64,000 nt of DNA from Lumnitzera littorea (taxonomy: Eukaryota; Streptophyta; Magnoliopsida; Myrtales; Combretaceae), in the NCBI GenBank assembly GCA_024138015.1, contig JAMXBB010000002.1, forward strand, positions 46,591,452-46,655,451, read 5' to 3'. Under the pieces are notes generated by a model. It searched no databases. It was not told the origin of the DNA and saw nothing but the letters and a program-made list of their open reading frames with translations. Position numbers and translations under genes: made by a program. Below, in pieces: positions 34,197 through 47,444 of the stretch (the first letter of the stretch is position 1; each line of letters opens with the position of its first letter).

Positions 34197-37100
34197 TTTT
34201 TTTGGGTGATTAAACATATGCATTTAACTTAAATAAGCATGATCCCATTACATAACATCCAAAGAGTAGTCCTCCTACTACACATACTAAATTTCAATGA
34301 GAACAATGTATCAAAACAACAAAAATAATAAAAACAATAATATGATAAAAAGAAAGAAACATGATCCATAAATAAACAATCTTGGTATACAATAAGTCCT
34401 TTTTTTTTTGCAAAGTCAATCAACTGCTTCATTCAATTCTCCACATACCTTGTTGACAATCACAATAGAAAAAGAACTCATTAGTTGATAACATTCCTTA
34501 AAGATTAGATGGTAGATCTCTAAGTCCATTGTTAAATTTGTTAACCAAATATAAAGCTTGTTGTGAATCCATTTCACATAGCATGTCCCTAGCTCCCACC
34601 AATCTAACTAGCAACAACCCCTCTTAAACAATGTAGAGTTCAGCTTCTAATAGAGACAAACCTAATAAGTTCTTATAACTCCCTTTTAACACCATCCCAT
34701 TATGATATCGACAGAGGCAACCTACTTAAGTATTCTTTATCTTATCAACAATGGCTCCAACTACATTTATCTTTATCTAACCTAAATTGATCTACTTTAG
34801 ATTAGCTAACTGTCTTGCATCCATTAGCAAGAGTTTCTCCTTCCTTATTTACACCCATCACTTATTTGCTTCTTTCCTAATACTCTATAGCTAGTTATGA
34901 TGTTGTTCATTAGACCTAAATATTGAATTATTCCTTACTTTTCAAATCCATTTCAGGGCAAAAAAATAAATAAATGGTCACCTATCTAGGGATAGCTATC
35001 ATTGTCTACCTCTTTTTAAATCTTTTGCAAAAACTTCTTAGCCAGTCTTTCAATCTTTCAAAGGAGCTTAGATTGATTAGGATTTCTATGCTAAGACTCC
35101 TCCACACCATCTAGCTCCGTTGGCACTAAAGAAAGCGGTACTCAATTGATTCTTCATCGATATTACAAAGCGGATATAGTCTTCCCACATTAATCCCTCT
35201 TTTTTCAAGATTATCTCTAGTGGCTAGACTATTATGGAAAATACGCCAAACTAGAAGTTGAATATTAGGTGGCACTGGTATTTTCCATATCCATGTCCAA
35301 TCATCTAAGACTGTGGCTTCATCCTCTAAAACCATCATTTGTAAATATACTGACTTTGCTATGACTTTCCCGTCCATTTCAAACAGCCATTTATAGTAAT
35401 CCGTGGCATCTTCTTAAAGATCTAGGATAATATTTCCTAATCTTCCTTTAATTTCATCATCTAAAGGACATCTTCTAGCTTCATCCTTCCATCCTTCTGT
35501 ATTATCCTAGGCATAGCAAATTAGAAGCTCTTGAGCTTACTTCATAAGAGGTCCATATAGTTAGGAGTACACCCTATCCTTCTTATTCCATATATTAGTC
35601 CAAAACTTTGCATTGGTTCCATTTTTTATCTTTACATGCAATCACTACTTCAACCAATTCAAAGTCTTAGTCAAACCCTTATAAAAGGGTGATATACTCT
35701 TTAAGTCTCTTCTAGGCCAATTTAGTTTTGTATCTTTAATTGGTAATATATGTCTAAAGTGATTTCCTTTTCCTTTTCACCTTCCTTGCCAGCTTAACGA
35801 AATTTACCCTGTTCCTCTTCCAAATATCCATCATGCTAAAACCTCCTTTTTCCCTTGGCTACTTGACTTTTGACTAGCTAATCTAGATTTTCTTAAATTC
35901 TCATGTTGTGCCATACAAGAAATCTCTATGAATCTTCTTTGCTCTTTTTGTGAACTTCCTCAAAAATGGAATAATTTGTGCATAATAATTAATAGTACTC
36001 TCCAAGGAGGATGTTGCCAACAATCGCCTTCTCGTCGTACTCAGCAACTTTAATTTCCATCTTAATAATTTCACTCATAGTTTGTTAAGAACAAAGTTAA
36101 GGTCTTCAAATTTGAGATTACCCTCCTCCTTGACAGGAATTCCTAAATACTTCCCTGGGCTCGTGTTTAGACAGATTCTAAAGACATCTGTTATTTTCTG
36201 TTTCAGCAAAGCTTTTATGTTGCATGAGAAAACAATGCTTTATTTCTCATAGTTTACCCTTTGACTCGAAATTATACAAAAGAACTCTGACGTTTTTTAT
36301 TTGCAGGGCATTGTCTTTCTTTGCTTCCCCTATTAAGAGTAAGTCATCCGTAAGAAACAAATGCGAGAGCTCCAATTTTGTTCCTCTAACCTTTAGAGGC
36401 CTCCAACTCCCATTCTTCACATATAGATGGATCATCTAACTGAGGATCTCCATAGCTAAAATGAAAAGGTATGTAGATAGAGGATCCCCCTATCGCAGTC
36501 ATTTGCTTGTAATGAAACTTTCTATCATGGCACAATTGAAAATTAATTAAAAGTTGATGGTACTAAGTTTGTAGCTAATAATCTTTATCCAGTCTTCAAG
36601 AAACCACAAACTTCACAGCACATAGTAAATAAAGCCCCACTCTAACTTATTGTAGGCCTTCTCTAAATCAAGCTTAATTAGCATGCTAAATCTTTTCCCT
36701 TTTCGTTTTCCCAATATATTTAGAATTTCTTGAAAAATGATGATGTTATCCATGGCTGTTTTACTCAAAATAAAATTTGCTTGCTCCTAACAGATGAGCT
36801 CATTTAAGACAAGCCTGATTTTGTTTATTAAACACTTACTATTTACTTTATATAAAGTAGTACACAGGCTTATAAACCTAAAGTTGTTAACCTTATTTGC
36901 TCCAACTATTTTTGGAATCAGAACAATAAGGATTTTATTTAGTTCTTCAAGCATGCCACCCTTCACCAAAATGGTCTTCATAAAATTACATACCGTAATT
37001 CCCATAATGTCCTGACAAGCTTTTGTAGAATCTTACATGTAGGCCATATACACTTAATGATTTGTGATTACTAATGCACTATAATCCTTTTTTTATTTCT

Positions 37101-37466
37101 ACATTAGTCCATTCTTTATTGAGATCCTCTCATTCTACATCTAAGAGTTCTCTCTAGCTACTTAACCATCAATCATTGAACATTTAGATTGCTTCTCTAT
37201 ATGAAATAAACAAATATTTGTAGTAAATAATCAAGAGCTTTTGAATTTCTACTTCTTTGCTTACCTAGTTGCCTACCAATCAAATGAAAAAACTGTGTTT
37301 CTCTCCTTATGAATCATCCGATTTGCTTTTGCTTTGGTTACATATAACAACTCTTCTTGCTTAGCTATATGTTTCAACTACTCTTGTAGTTATCTTTCCC
37401 TATCAATTAAGAATTAGTTTGGTTGGTTATGCAACTACTTACTAACAAGCTCTAACCAATCCATCA
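34197..37466 (-). mobile_element. LINE, 3' half: RT, zf-RVT, RNase H, 3' UTR
   Basis: Largest of four pieces of one L1-type LINE. Minus-strand order: GLHVRFYK-type pre-RT sequence (about 37060), VLIPKIVGANKVNNFRFISL (about 36920-36860), the catalytic FLTDDLLLIGEA (about 36360-36320, DD intact), the zf-RVT region with WIWKIPVPPNIQLLVWRIFH and NLEKRGI (35377-35126), RNase H with AELYIV and EMDSQQ (about 34650-34560), and a 3' UTR ending in A7 (T7 at 34197-34203 on the plus strand). The RT domain is decayed by stops and frame changes. Its 5' side is cut at 37466 by the gypsy insertion and resumes at 47035. Confidence 0.88.
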
Positions 37467-38403
37467 TGATAGGGAATATCGACCCATCACGCTCTATCAG
37501 GCTTGAGGAATCGCTCATATGGTGCATCGAGCTATCTGAGGTAGGTTAAACTCAAAAGAGCAATGCATTCTTCAATTTGACCTACTAAGTTACTCTACTC
37601 TCCACTTTATCTAAGAGACTGTCAAGGTGACTGACCCATTGCTAGGTCGACCCCTCCTCAATATATCTATCCAAGGCCAAGTACAAAATGCACATATTAT
37701 TGACTTAAATCACTACTAAGGCCAAACTGACACCAACTTGAGTTGATTAGCCGAAGTCAACTTAATGATGGACCATCCCCTAGATCTACTCTTCCTCAGT
37801 TCAAACCATTCAAGCTATGGAGCCCAACTTGATCTACCCAAAGCTTACTCTATACAACAAACAGCATCACTGGGACCACAGAAAGAATAGCTGACACATG
37901 CCTTATTTGTTTAACATTCATACTGTTCTTTACAATAAAATATTCCTCTTTTTGTTTGATTACAACTCTACTCTTGTAAATTGTTCATTTTCCTTTCTTA
38001 GTAGGATTCTTTTTATAATTTACACTAACATAGGACTTACCTTAACTGGGTCATATAAATACTTGTGAATTGTAATAGCCACAACAATCAATACCATTAA
38101 TATTCAGACATTCTCTTCTTGCATGAGCTACGTGTACCCTACTTGCTCGTGACTATTCTTATTTAGACCATTGAGCGTGGACTAATAACGAGTGACCTTC
38201 GGCCACACTTGTGTATTATATCAAATGTGACCTAACCTATTGCGAAGTGTTAGTACATCATATCTATCATTGGTGCACAAGGACCCTTGCTTAACCTTTG
38301 ACTCTCATTTATCTTTTGAACCATCTTAAGGCTTGAACCCACCCACCTTTGGTTTATGCGATATCGGACATCATGTGTTCATCCTACGGTCATGTCTGTA
38401 TCA
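37467..38403 (+). repeat. 5' LTR of the gypsy element
   Basis: 937 bases, TGATAGGGAA to CTGTATCA. It is longer than its partner because of a block around 37670-37730. It aligns with 46164-47034. Confidence 0.9.
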
Positions 38404-38406
38404 TCT

Positions 38407-38417
38407 TGGTATCAAAG
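38407..38417 (+). other. Primer binding site of the gypsy element
   Basis: TGGTATCAAAG three bases after the LTR end, a near match to the initiator Met-tRNA site. Confidence 0.75.
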
Positions 38418-38868
38418 ATTAGCTATGCCTAAGCAACTTCTTATTATTTGTACTTTGAGTGGTCTATTGCTGTTACAAGTGTTTTAAGGTCAGTTTATTA
38501 TTGTTATGAGTGTTCGAAGAGTGTCTAAAGTAAAGAGATTTTGTACTCTATTTTTTCCTCTTTTTCTTGCTTATAGAACATAGTGCGTGTGTGTTTATTT
38601 GGTTCATTGTGTGTTGATTGTATTAGCTATTAATGTAATTAGCATTGTTTTATTCTTAATTCGTAGAAGGAAGTTTTGAATAATGTCTTAGTTATTAATC
38701 TCTTGTAAAAGATAACTATGTCCGATTGTAGTATTTAAGGAATTCTGGGTAACCAAAAGAGTAGTGCTCAAAATAGCTAAGGTCCATAAGGAAGTTTTAC
38801 ACCCCAGTCAGTAGATGACTGTCTAAGTAGACTCATTGACCTAGTGGGTAACTTAGTGATTGTCATAA

Positions 38869-39930
38869 ATGAAGATAGGTAGTGAGCTAAAGAAGGTTTA
38901 TACAAAGGACGAGCTAATGAATAGCTTGAGAGAGGCAATGGTCAGTATGGCTAAGACTAACACCCCAATTCGACCCCCTCAAGCTAGAAGGATAGATAAA
39001 GTTGCTAAGTACAGGCTAGTACTCAATGAAATTGAAGAAGTAGATAAGGAAGAAGGTGATGAAGCAAAGGAGTACTATGAGCCAAGAGAAAGGAATGTTC
39101 GAACCCTAAGAGTAAAGGGTTTAAAGTTGTGTATCCTAAGTTTTTCTAGAAGTGGTGATGTAAAAGACTACTTAGATTGGGTAAATAAGATTGAGAAACA
39201 GTTTGAATGCCATGAGGTGCTTAAGAATGCTAAGGTTAGACTTGTTGTGCTAAAGTTTACTAGCTATACTGCCTTGTGAGTGAAGAACATGTAAGCTACC
39301 TGTAGAAGAGAAAAAGAACATAAAGTTGAGAGTTGGAATAAAATGAACAGAGTCATGAAGAGAAGATTTGTTCTGAGATACTATTTACAGGATGCGTTTA
39401 AGAAGTTATAAGAGTTGAGATAAGGTGGATTGAGTGTTGATGCCTACATAACGGAATTCCAAATGTTGATGATTCGATGTGAAGTTATTGAGCTTGAAGA
39501 TCGAACCATGTCTCGATTCATTAATGAGTTGAAGTACGAGATTAGAGATATTCTGGAGACTATGGACATTGGATCACTTAATGAAGCTATTTGAGCTAAC
39601 TAAAGAATCGAAAGTTACTAAGTAAGGAGATTCCTAGTTCTTGTTAGTTGGCCTACCTTGAGTCAACCTATTCTAAATAGACTTGTGCAATTGGAACCAA
39701 ATAAGGTTGTTGAGACTCAACTTGCTCAAATTATCTGAACAAAGGAAAAGGAGATGCCAAAGAAGTTTGAGAAAGGTTAAAGCTTAAGAAGGAAGACAAG
39801 TAAGATAAAGTGCTTTAAATGTCAAGGATTTAAGCATATGACTGCTCAATGCTTAAACAAAAGAACTACGGTAATCTGAGGTGAAGCGCCAACTATTGAG
39901 GTAAGTAATATTGATGAAGAAGTAGAATAG
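38869..39930 (+). pseudogene. Gypsy gag with zinc knuckle
   Basis: Residues such as RSGDVKDYLDWVNKIEKQFE (about 39150-39210) are the capsid-type block with the common DYLDWVxxIE pattern. The equivalent of the QGGLSVDAYITEFQ segment follows at about 39420-39470. A zinc knuckle CFKCQGFKHMTAQC (CX2CX4HX4C) is at about 39810-39855. Several stops follow the open frame that ends at 39279. Confidence 0.82.
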
Positions 39931-40079
39931 CAAAAAGAGATCAGATAAAAAGAATAGTCTATAGAGGAGGAAATCATCTATAGTGAGAAAGGTAACTTTA
40001 TGCTTACTACCATGGTGTTAAGAAGAACAATAAGTGTTAGTCCCATACTTGAGGACAAACAACGAGAGAATCTATTCCA

Positions 40080-42942
40080 TATTAGATGTAAGGTAAATGG
40101 GTCATTATGTGCAATGATTGTTGATAGTGGCAGCTACACCAATGCAACATTTGCTTTCATAATCCACTAGTTGAAGTTGCAAACAAACCCTACCCCCAAG
40201 CTTTATAAGCTGTACTAGCTTAGTGAGAAAGGAGCCTTGTAGGTGAACAAACAAGTGTCAATGCCGATCAATATTGGAAATTATCGAGACAAAGTGCTCT
40301 GTGATGTGTTTCCAATGAATGTTTCCTATATTTTACTTAGACGACCATGGATATATGATCGAAGTGTGATATATGATAGGAGGAATAATACATGTTCCCT
40401 AGAGCACGAGGGCATGAAGGTGAAGTTGAGCCCAATGACTATCGAACAAGTTAAAAGCATGCAAACTCAGTTAAGTTAAGTTTTAAAGAAGGAGGCTCTG
40501 GTGATGACCTAAGCCGAGCTAAAGATAGAGATGGAGCTTAAAGAGTCGACTCATCTGCTAGTTAGAAGGTTACTTAAGATAAGGGGATCCAAGGAAGAGG
40601 CATTACCTGTCAAAATGAAAACCTTATTAGATGAGTTCGCTAACATGTTCCCAAGAGAACTCCCTAAAGGTCTGCCTCCCCTCTAAGGTATTAAGCATGC
40701 AATTGACTTGCAACTAGGAGCTATACTACCGAACAAGCATGCTTATAGGCTGAACCTTAAATAAGCTACTGAGTTGTAGAAGTAAGTAGATAAGCTGTTG
40801 AAGAAAGGGTATGTGCAAGAGTCCTTGAGCCCATATGTTGTACTAGCCCTATTTGTACCAAAGAAAGATAGGACATGAAGGATGTATGTAGATAACCAAC
40901 CAAATAATCAATCGCATCACCATCAAATACAAATATCCTATACCAAGGCTTGATGATATGCTAAATGAGTTAAATGGAGCATGAGTATTCTCCAAGATTA
41001 ATCTTAAATCTAGATACCATTAGATCCAAATGTAGGAAGGAGATGAGCGGAAGACCACCTTTAACACCGTTATAGACTATATGAATGGCTTATGATACCA
41101 TTAAGACTATCAAATGCACCGAGCACATTCATGCGATTAATGAACCATGTTCTTTGAGAACTAATAGGGAGATTTGTAGTGGTATATGTCAATGACATCT
41201 TAGTTTATAGTCTTGATGTAAAGACTCACTAAGAACATCTCCGAGCAGTCTTTTCGAAACTCTAAGCTAAAAAGTTATATGCTAATATGAAGAAATGTGA
41301 CTTTTGCCAACCTGAAGCGATCTTCTTAGGGTTTGTTGTGAGTGGTGGTAGCATCCGAGTCGATAATGAGAAGATAAGAGTGATTACTAATGGCCTATGC
41401 TGACTTGTTCAATCGATGTGTGAAGCTTCCATGGCTTGGCATCATTTTATCATAGATTTATAAGGAATTTCAGAATAGTTGTGGCCTCACTCACTGAGTT
41501 ATAAAAAAGAATGTAGAGCTCAAGTAAGGAGAGAAGAAGCAAAGGAGTTTCAAAGAAGCAAAGGAGAAGCTAACCATATCACCTATCATAGCTCTGTTGA
41601 GGTTTGATAAGGTGTTTGAAGTAAAGTGTGATGCATTCAAACTAGGCATAGGTACTATGCTGATGTAGGAGGGTCGACCTATTACCTACTTCAATGAAAA
41701 GCTTAGAGGAACTACACTTAACTATTCTGTTTATGATAAGGAATTTTATTCCTTGATCTGAGCATTGACTATATGGCAACACTACTTACTATCCAAAGAA
41801 TTTGTAATCTACACTGATCATGAATCTTTGAGATATTTGAAGAGCCATCCTAAGTTGTTGTGAAGACAAGCTAAATAGGTTGAGTTTATAGAGAGATTTT
41901 CTTTTATCTGAAGTACAAGAATAGAAAGAACAATGTAGTAGTTGATGCCCTATCAAGATAACATTTCCTTCTGATCGAATTATAGACCTGGTTATTAGGA
42001 TTTTTAATGATAAAGGATTTGTATGCTGAGGATCCATATTTTGGTCCTATCTATACTAAATGTGAAGAGGGTTGAACACTAGATGACTACCATAGGGAAG
42101 ACAAATACTTATTTAGGAAAAGGAAATTATATATCTTGACTTGTTCCATGAGAGAGTTGTTAGTGCATGAGGTGCGGGGAGAAGGATTGTCTAGACACTT
42201 TGGCAAGCACCAAACTCATAAGGTATTATCTTCAAGATTCTTTTGGCCAACGATGGTAAGGGATGTCTAAGCTATATTGGAAAGGTGTGCTACCTATAGA
42301 AAAGCAAAGAGTTGAGTCGAGCAAGGGTAATATTTGCCATTGTTGATCCCAAACAAACCATGGTTTAAATTGAGCATAGACTTTATGTTAGGTCTATCGA
42401 GATAAGGACTCCATCATTATGGTCGTAGACCATTTCAGTAAGATGGCACACTTCGTACCTTGTTCTAAAACTAATGATACTTTAGCTATCTCTCTTCTTT
42501 TTTTGCATGAGGTCGTCAAACTTTATGGATTGCCAAAGACCATTGTTTTCGACAAAGGCCTAAAGTTCATAAGCCACTTCTAAAGGACGTTATGGAGGTA
42601 AATGGGAACTAAAATATTGTACAGTATGTCTTGTCATCCACTAATGGACGAACAGACCGAGGTTATCAATAAGATAGTGAGAACTTTACTTTAGGTTGCT
42701 ACTAGTTGGAACATAGCCGATTGGGATCTGTGTCTGCCTATAGTTGAGTTTGTTTACAATAGGACCACCTACAATGTTACGAACATGTTGCCATTTAAGG
42801 TCACTCATAGCTTCAACCCTAAGCTCCCATTGGACTAGATACCCCTTCCGAGCTCAAATGATCATCAACTAGCTGTAGCAAGAGTCGAGGCCATCAAAGC
42901 AATACACCAGAAGGTTGCATAGAATTTGAGTCGAGTTGCTAC
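40080..42942 (+). pseudogene. Gypsy pol: protease, RT, RNase H, integrase core
   Basis: Protease: MIVDSGSYTNATF (about 40117-40155), the active-site DSG intact. Reverse transcriptase: GYVQESLSPYVVLALFVPKK (about 40807-40867) and VVYVNDILVYS (about 41179-41214), where the catalytic YxDD is YVND, then FLGFVVSGG. RNase H: VKCDAFKLGIGTML (about 41617-41658) and YTDHESLRYLKSH. H2C2 region: HEVRGEGLSRHFGKHQTH (about 42168-42222). Integrase core: VVDHFSKMAHFVPCSKTNDT (about 42422-42480) and TEVINK (about 42657-42675). Frame changes and stops are frequent. It breaks at the GCTAC target site at 42942 and continues at 45857. Confidence 0.88.
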
Positions 42943-45856
42943 TGTCACGCCCCGAAGCGGCAGAGTCGTAACAACCCCCGCCATGTAAACCATCCTAAGA
43001 TAGAAGTTGGCCTTACAACCGCTATCTTAGACCTGATCTACACAAGGCGTCCACGACTAACTCGCTTTGAAGGAAATAGTTTGTAATTTAAATAAATGAT
43101 TTATCTAAGAAAGTGAGGAAATATATATATATATATATATATATCATAATACAGTTATTGCAATTAAGGTTTACAATATTTCTCCGTAATATATTTCCTA
43201 ATTATTACATTATTCAAAAATGAAAAGTTCTAAAGTAAAAGCTTAAACCTTAAAAATATAAAATATATGTTTATTTTTCACATGTTTTTCCTCACTCCCC
43301 AAGATCCAGCAGTTGCTAGCTTTAGAGTAGTTGTTGCCGCTTCTTGGCCAGCACCTACACAACATCTATAGGGATGTGAGCAACCACTGCTCAGTAAGTA
43401 GGGACGGAGGACTTAAAACTATATCATACACACAACAAGGTTTTCATTCACTTATTAGGTGCAAAGCATGTGCAAGCAAATGCCATCGTACAACGTTGTT
43501 CGGCCCGTCGTGAGATTAGAGAAATTGCGTCCGCTCTAATCCGGGTTGACGAGTTGCTGTTAATACAACAGCTCACGACCAAACCCAAGCTTGTGTAATG
43601 GAAACCTTGCTCCTTCCGCGACTACCTTTGAACCACTGCCTTCACCCTCGCCGCGACCTCCTTTCCTGTCACTTAGTTCGACTGAGAATGAAGAAGGGAC
43701 CATTTTGCAATCCTGCGCTATCCCTTCCGAAGGGGTCGGTATTTGGCCGGAGAGTCCTAAGTTCCCCTAACAGGTTGCCATGCATGTCCAATTATGATTA
43801 CTGGTCGGATATTTAATTAAGTCCAATTTAGGGTGATCAATCCTTTCATACAATTCATACCATATGTGCCAGAGCAACAAACAGAATCATAGCATCACCC
43901 ATAATCAAGCACATGCACACATTCAACTATCTAACAAGTACAACCAAGCATAATCTTAAGCCTCCAAAATACAGCATCGTATTAATCCCAACTTACCTCG
44001 ACTTCTTGCTCACTCACTCGAGATCCGATTTGCTCAGGCCATTGCCGATCATCCCTATAACACGAACGTGGTTTCAGCTTTTCATATAAATATTCTAAGT
44101 TCATTTTATCATATAACGCTTATTGTAAGGTTTTGTTTAAGGTTTAATATGCCTAATTATCTAAGTATTAAGTCTTTTACAATTATTCTAGGTTTGGGGT
44201 GAGGTTCAGGTTCGGTTTTCGCATCAATTTCTAAATTAGGTTTTAGTTCGATTTCTAAATCCTAAACATGCTTGAATCCTAATGTGAAATTAATCACATT
44301 AAGCTCGAGTATCCAAATATCCTATTAGGTCTTAATTTAGTATTCTAAGCTATTCGATACGCGCTAGTCCTAATTAGAGTATCGGATTTATCCCCGATGT
44401 GAGAAAATCTTACTTTTTTTATATAATTACCTAAAATTCAATCTTAATTCAAATTTAATATTATTCTGATTTTTACTCTAACATTATCTAAATAACCTTA
44501 ATTTTTCCATATTTATTAATTTTCAATTCTACATATTCCTAATTTTCTACATTTACCACATAACACCTTCATTACTTACACTTAACACTCCATAGACTAA
44601 GATTGGGTTTTCACATCAGAAATTAACATCCCTAAACATCTAATTACTATCTAAATCAATAATTAATATCCTAATCACCTAATTAACTCTAAATTACCCA
44701 ATTTTTCCATCATTTTAAGGCTAAAAATTAACTTAAAAATTTCAAAAATTAATTTTAAAAGAATGGCTTCATAGCACTATTCTATATCACATGAGCATCC
44801 TACAGAAAAAATTTGAGCTCCAAACTACACTCCTAAGGTCATTTATTTCTAAACCGAAATGTGCTCGATTTTGCATGATTTCTTAAAGACCCTATATTAC
44901 GGGACATGTTTTCATCAAAATAATATTTTTCCTACAAACTATATACAAAAATATCCCAGAATAACAAAATTCATAATTTTCTAATAATATTTACTATTTT
45001 TACAAAATTACACGAGAATCGGGTTGGAAATTAGACTCACCGGTTTGGGTGGCTCCGGCCACCGCGGGCCGCCGTGGCCTTGTCGGCCAGCCTGGGCGCT
45101 GCCACTACCGTGTGGTGGTGGTGGCCATCTACTTCCAGCTGCTCGTCCGGTAAGGGTTCCCTTTAAATGCCTTAACTGCACAGTTTTTCTTATTTTTTTT
45201 CTAAACCGAATTTTTCTCTCAATTTTCGACTCTCCCTAATTTTCTCACTTTCCAAACTGCCCAAATGAGCTCTGTGATTTTTTCTGCTATTTATAGACAT
45301 TTTCTGTAATTATTATGCATTAATTTGACAAGACTTTGTCCAAATTCCTTGATTTTTGGCTTTTAAGTTGTTCAATTTTTATTGGCTAATTTTTATTTTG
45401 CAGCTTTGGACCTACCACGACCTTATCTTGATTCAGCTTATCATCTTCTGATTTTTTCTGATTTTTCCATAATTATTTTATAATTTTCTTTAATTATTTG
45501 CTTAGTTTTTGGCCAAATTAGGTAATTACGCGTATTTTTATCTGCACGTAAATACATGTGGGGTACACGTGAACATTCCTAAATATTATTTTGGTCATTC
45601 TAAAATTTTTAGTATACATATAATTTATCTCTAGTAATTTATTAGTTGTTAGATTACACTTTTTGCCTTTTCAGTAATTAGCAATTATTATGCTTAAAAT
45701 TTGAAAATTTTATAGTCTCCTATTTTATTACTTATTTTCTTAAATTCATGTTTACGGGATCATTTTTATTAATATCTATAGCTTTACCTTATAATTTAGG
45801 TTTGATTAGATTTTTCAGCCGATCGGAACCTTGAGTGACTGGTTGCGGGGCTTACA
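42943..45856 (+). mobile_element. Solo LTR (about 2.9 kb) nested in the gypsy integrase
   Basis: 2914 bases starting TGTCACGCCCCGAAG and ending GGGGCTTACA, flanked by identical GCTAC at 42938-42942 and 45857-45861. TG...CA ends with a 5-bp duplication are LTR hallmarks, and no internal coding region is present, so I read it as a solo LTR left by LTR-LTR recombination. It is homologous along its length to 51057-53962 (opposite orientation), which supports single-LTR boundaries. The TGTCACGCCCC start and great length suggest a Tekay/Del-like chromovirus LTR; that is inference. It is rich in CG compared with its relatives, so it looks youngest. Confidence 0.85.
43121..43144. repeat. (AT)12 microsatellite
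   Basis: Perfect AT dinucleotide tract inside the solo LTR. Confidence 0.95.
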
Positions 45857-45861
45857 GCTAC

Positions 45862-46114
45862 TAAGCTCGAGAAACAAGGCCGAAGGCAAAAGAACAGAGA
45901 ATTTCAGCCAAGAGATATGGTCTGGATCCACCTCAGTAAGGAACAATTCTCAAACTTAAGGAAGAGCAAGTTATCTCCCAAAGCTGACAGACTATCTAAA
46001 GTGCTTGAAAAGATTAGTCCTAATACTTACAAGATTGAACTACATGAAAAGTATGAAGTTTGTAACTCCTTTAACAATGTCGACCTCTATCCATATACTC
46101 CTAAAGACAACTAA
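45862..46114 (+). pseudogene. Gypsy integrase C-terminal segment
   Basis: Resumes the integrase after the solo LTR: REFQPRDMVWIHLSKEQF (about 45898-45952), KLSPKADRLSKVLEKI, then NTYKIELHEKYEVCNSFNNV and the final stop at about 46112. The same blocks appear in the remnant at 855-1010. Confidence 0.88.
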
Positions 46115-46163
46115 TGTGGACATGAGCTAGATTTGAACCAAATCTCAAATAGCCCGAAGGGGA

Positions 46164-47034
46164 TGATAAGGAACACAGAACAATCACGTGCTACCGAGCT
46201 CGAAGACTCGCTTATATGGTGCACCGAGTTGTTTGATGTGAGTTAAACTCAGAGGAGCAATGCATTCTCTAGTTTGACTTATTGAGTTACTCTGCTCTCT
46301 ACTTCATCCAAGAGCTAATTGAGATGACTGACTTGTTGCCAAGTCAACCCCTCCTTAATATTACCAAGGCCAAGCTGACACCAACCTGAGCTAATCAATT
46401 GAGGCTGACCTGATGATGGACCATAAACTCTTCCTTAGTCTAAATCATCCGAGCTAGACCTAGTCTGCCCAAACCTTGCTTTACTCAGCAAATAACATCA
46501 TTGGGATCATAGAAAGAATAGCTAACACATGCCTTATATGTTTAACATTTGTATTGTCCTTTTTAACCGAATATTCCTTTTTTTTATCTAGTTATAACTC
46601 TACCTTTGTAAATTGTTCCTTTTCCTTTCCTAGTAGGATTCTTTTTGTAATTTACATTAACCTATGACTTACCCTAATTAGGTCATACAAATACTTGTGA
46701 ATTGTAATAGCCACAATAGTCAATACCATTAATATTCAAACATTCTCTTCTTGCGTGAGCTAAGTGTACCTTACTTGCTACTAACTACTTTTATCTAGCT
46801 TATTGAGCGTAAACTAATGGTGAATGACCTCTGACCACACTTATACGTCATATCAAGTGTGACTTGAGCTCATGCGAGGCATTAGTGCATCATATATAGT
46901 GTCAATGCATGAGGACCCCTACTCAACCTTCAATTATTAGCTATCTTTTGGATCGTCTTGAGGTTTAAACCTATCCCCCTTTGGTATGCGCGATACTGGA
47001 CATCGTGTGTTCATCTATGATTGTGCCCGTATCA
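46164..47034 (+). repeat. 3' LTR of the gypsy element
   Basis: 871 bases, TGATAAGGAA to CCGTATCA, directly after the polypurine tract (ending 46163) and directly before CATCA. Confidence 0.9.
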
Positions 47035-47444
47035 CATCACCTTCCTTCATCTATGAGGAAGCATCCCAAACACCACTCTATTCTACAACATCAAGGCTTC
47101 AATAAACTCTGGTAAATTTGTCAAGATATTAAATTGTAGTGGGATCCACTTTAATGCTACCAGATCCTTGAATGATGGGTGTGTTAACTACATAGGTTGA
47201 AATTGAAAGGGGCATAGATGTTTCGACCCACCTTTAATCCTTGGTCTAGTGTTAAGAAGTATTAGAAGGTAGTCCAATTGGTGTACAATATGATGAAACA
47301 CTTTAGTTTTAGGAAAAACTTTCCTCCATTCATAATTTACCCAAGTACATTCAAGCCGTATTTGTATCAAATCACTTAGGTTCTTAGACTTTTTGGACCA
47401 AGTGAAGCGTAGACCTACCTAACTTGAGTTAGCCATACTACATG
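47035..47444 (-). mobile_element. LINE, second piece: endonuclease C-terminus
   Basis: Minus-strand translation gives VGLRFTWSKKSKN, LECTWVNYEWRKVFPKTKVF and FQPM-LTHPSFKDLVALKW, the end of the LINE endonuclease and the linker to RT. It joins 50369-51056 upstream, across a solo LTR, and 34197-37466 downstream, across the gypsy element. Confidence 0.85.

Larger units (their letters stand above)
37467..47034 (+). mobile_element. Ty3/gypsy LTR retrotransposon inserted in the LINE
   Basis: 5' LTR 37467-38403, 3' LTR 46164-47034, target duplication CATCA at 37462-37466 and 47035-47039. A Met-tRNA-type primer site follows the 5' LTR and GAAGGGGA precedes the 3' LTR. The internal order is gag, protease, RT, RNase H, integrase (Ty3 order). 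A 2.9-kb solo LTR interrupts the integrase, so the element proper is about 6.65 kb. Stops occur throughout; the LTRs differ at roughly one base in five by eye and by a ~60-bp indel, so it is old and inactive. Confidence 0.93.

Noticed and set aside
45024..45239. Small protein gene in a GC-rich stretch
   Set aside because: It is inside a solo LTR, has no recognisable domain and is explained by the local GC block.
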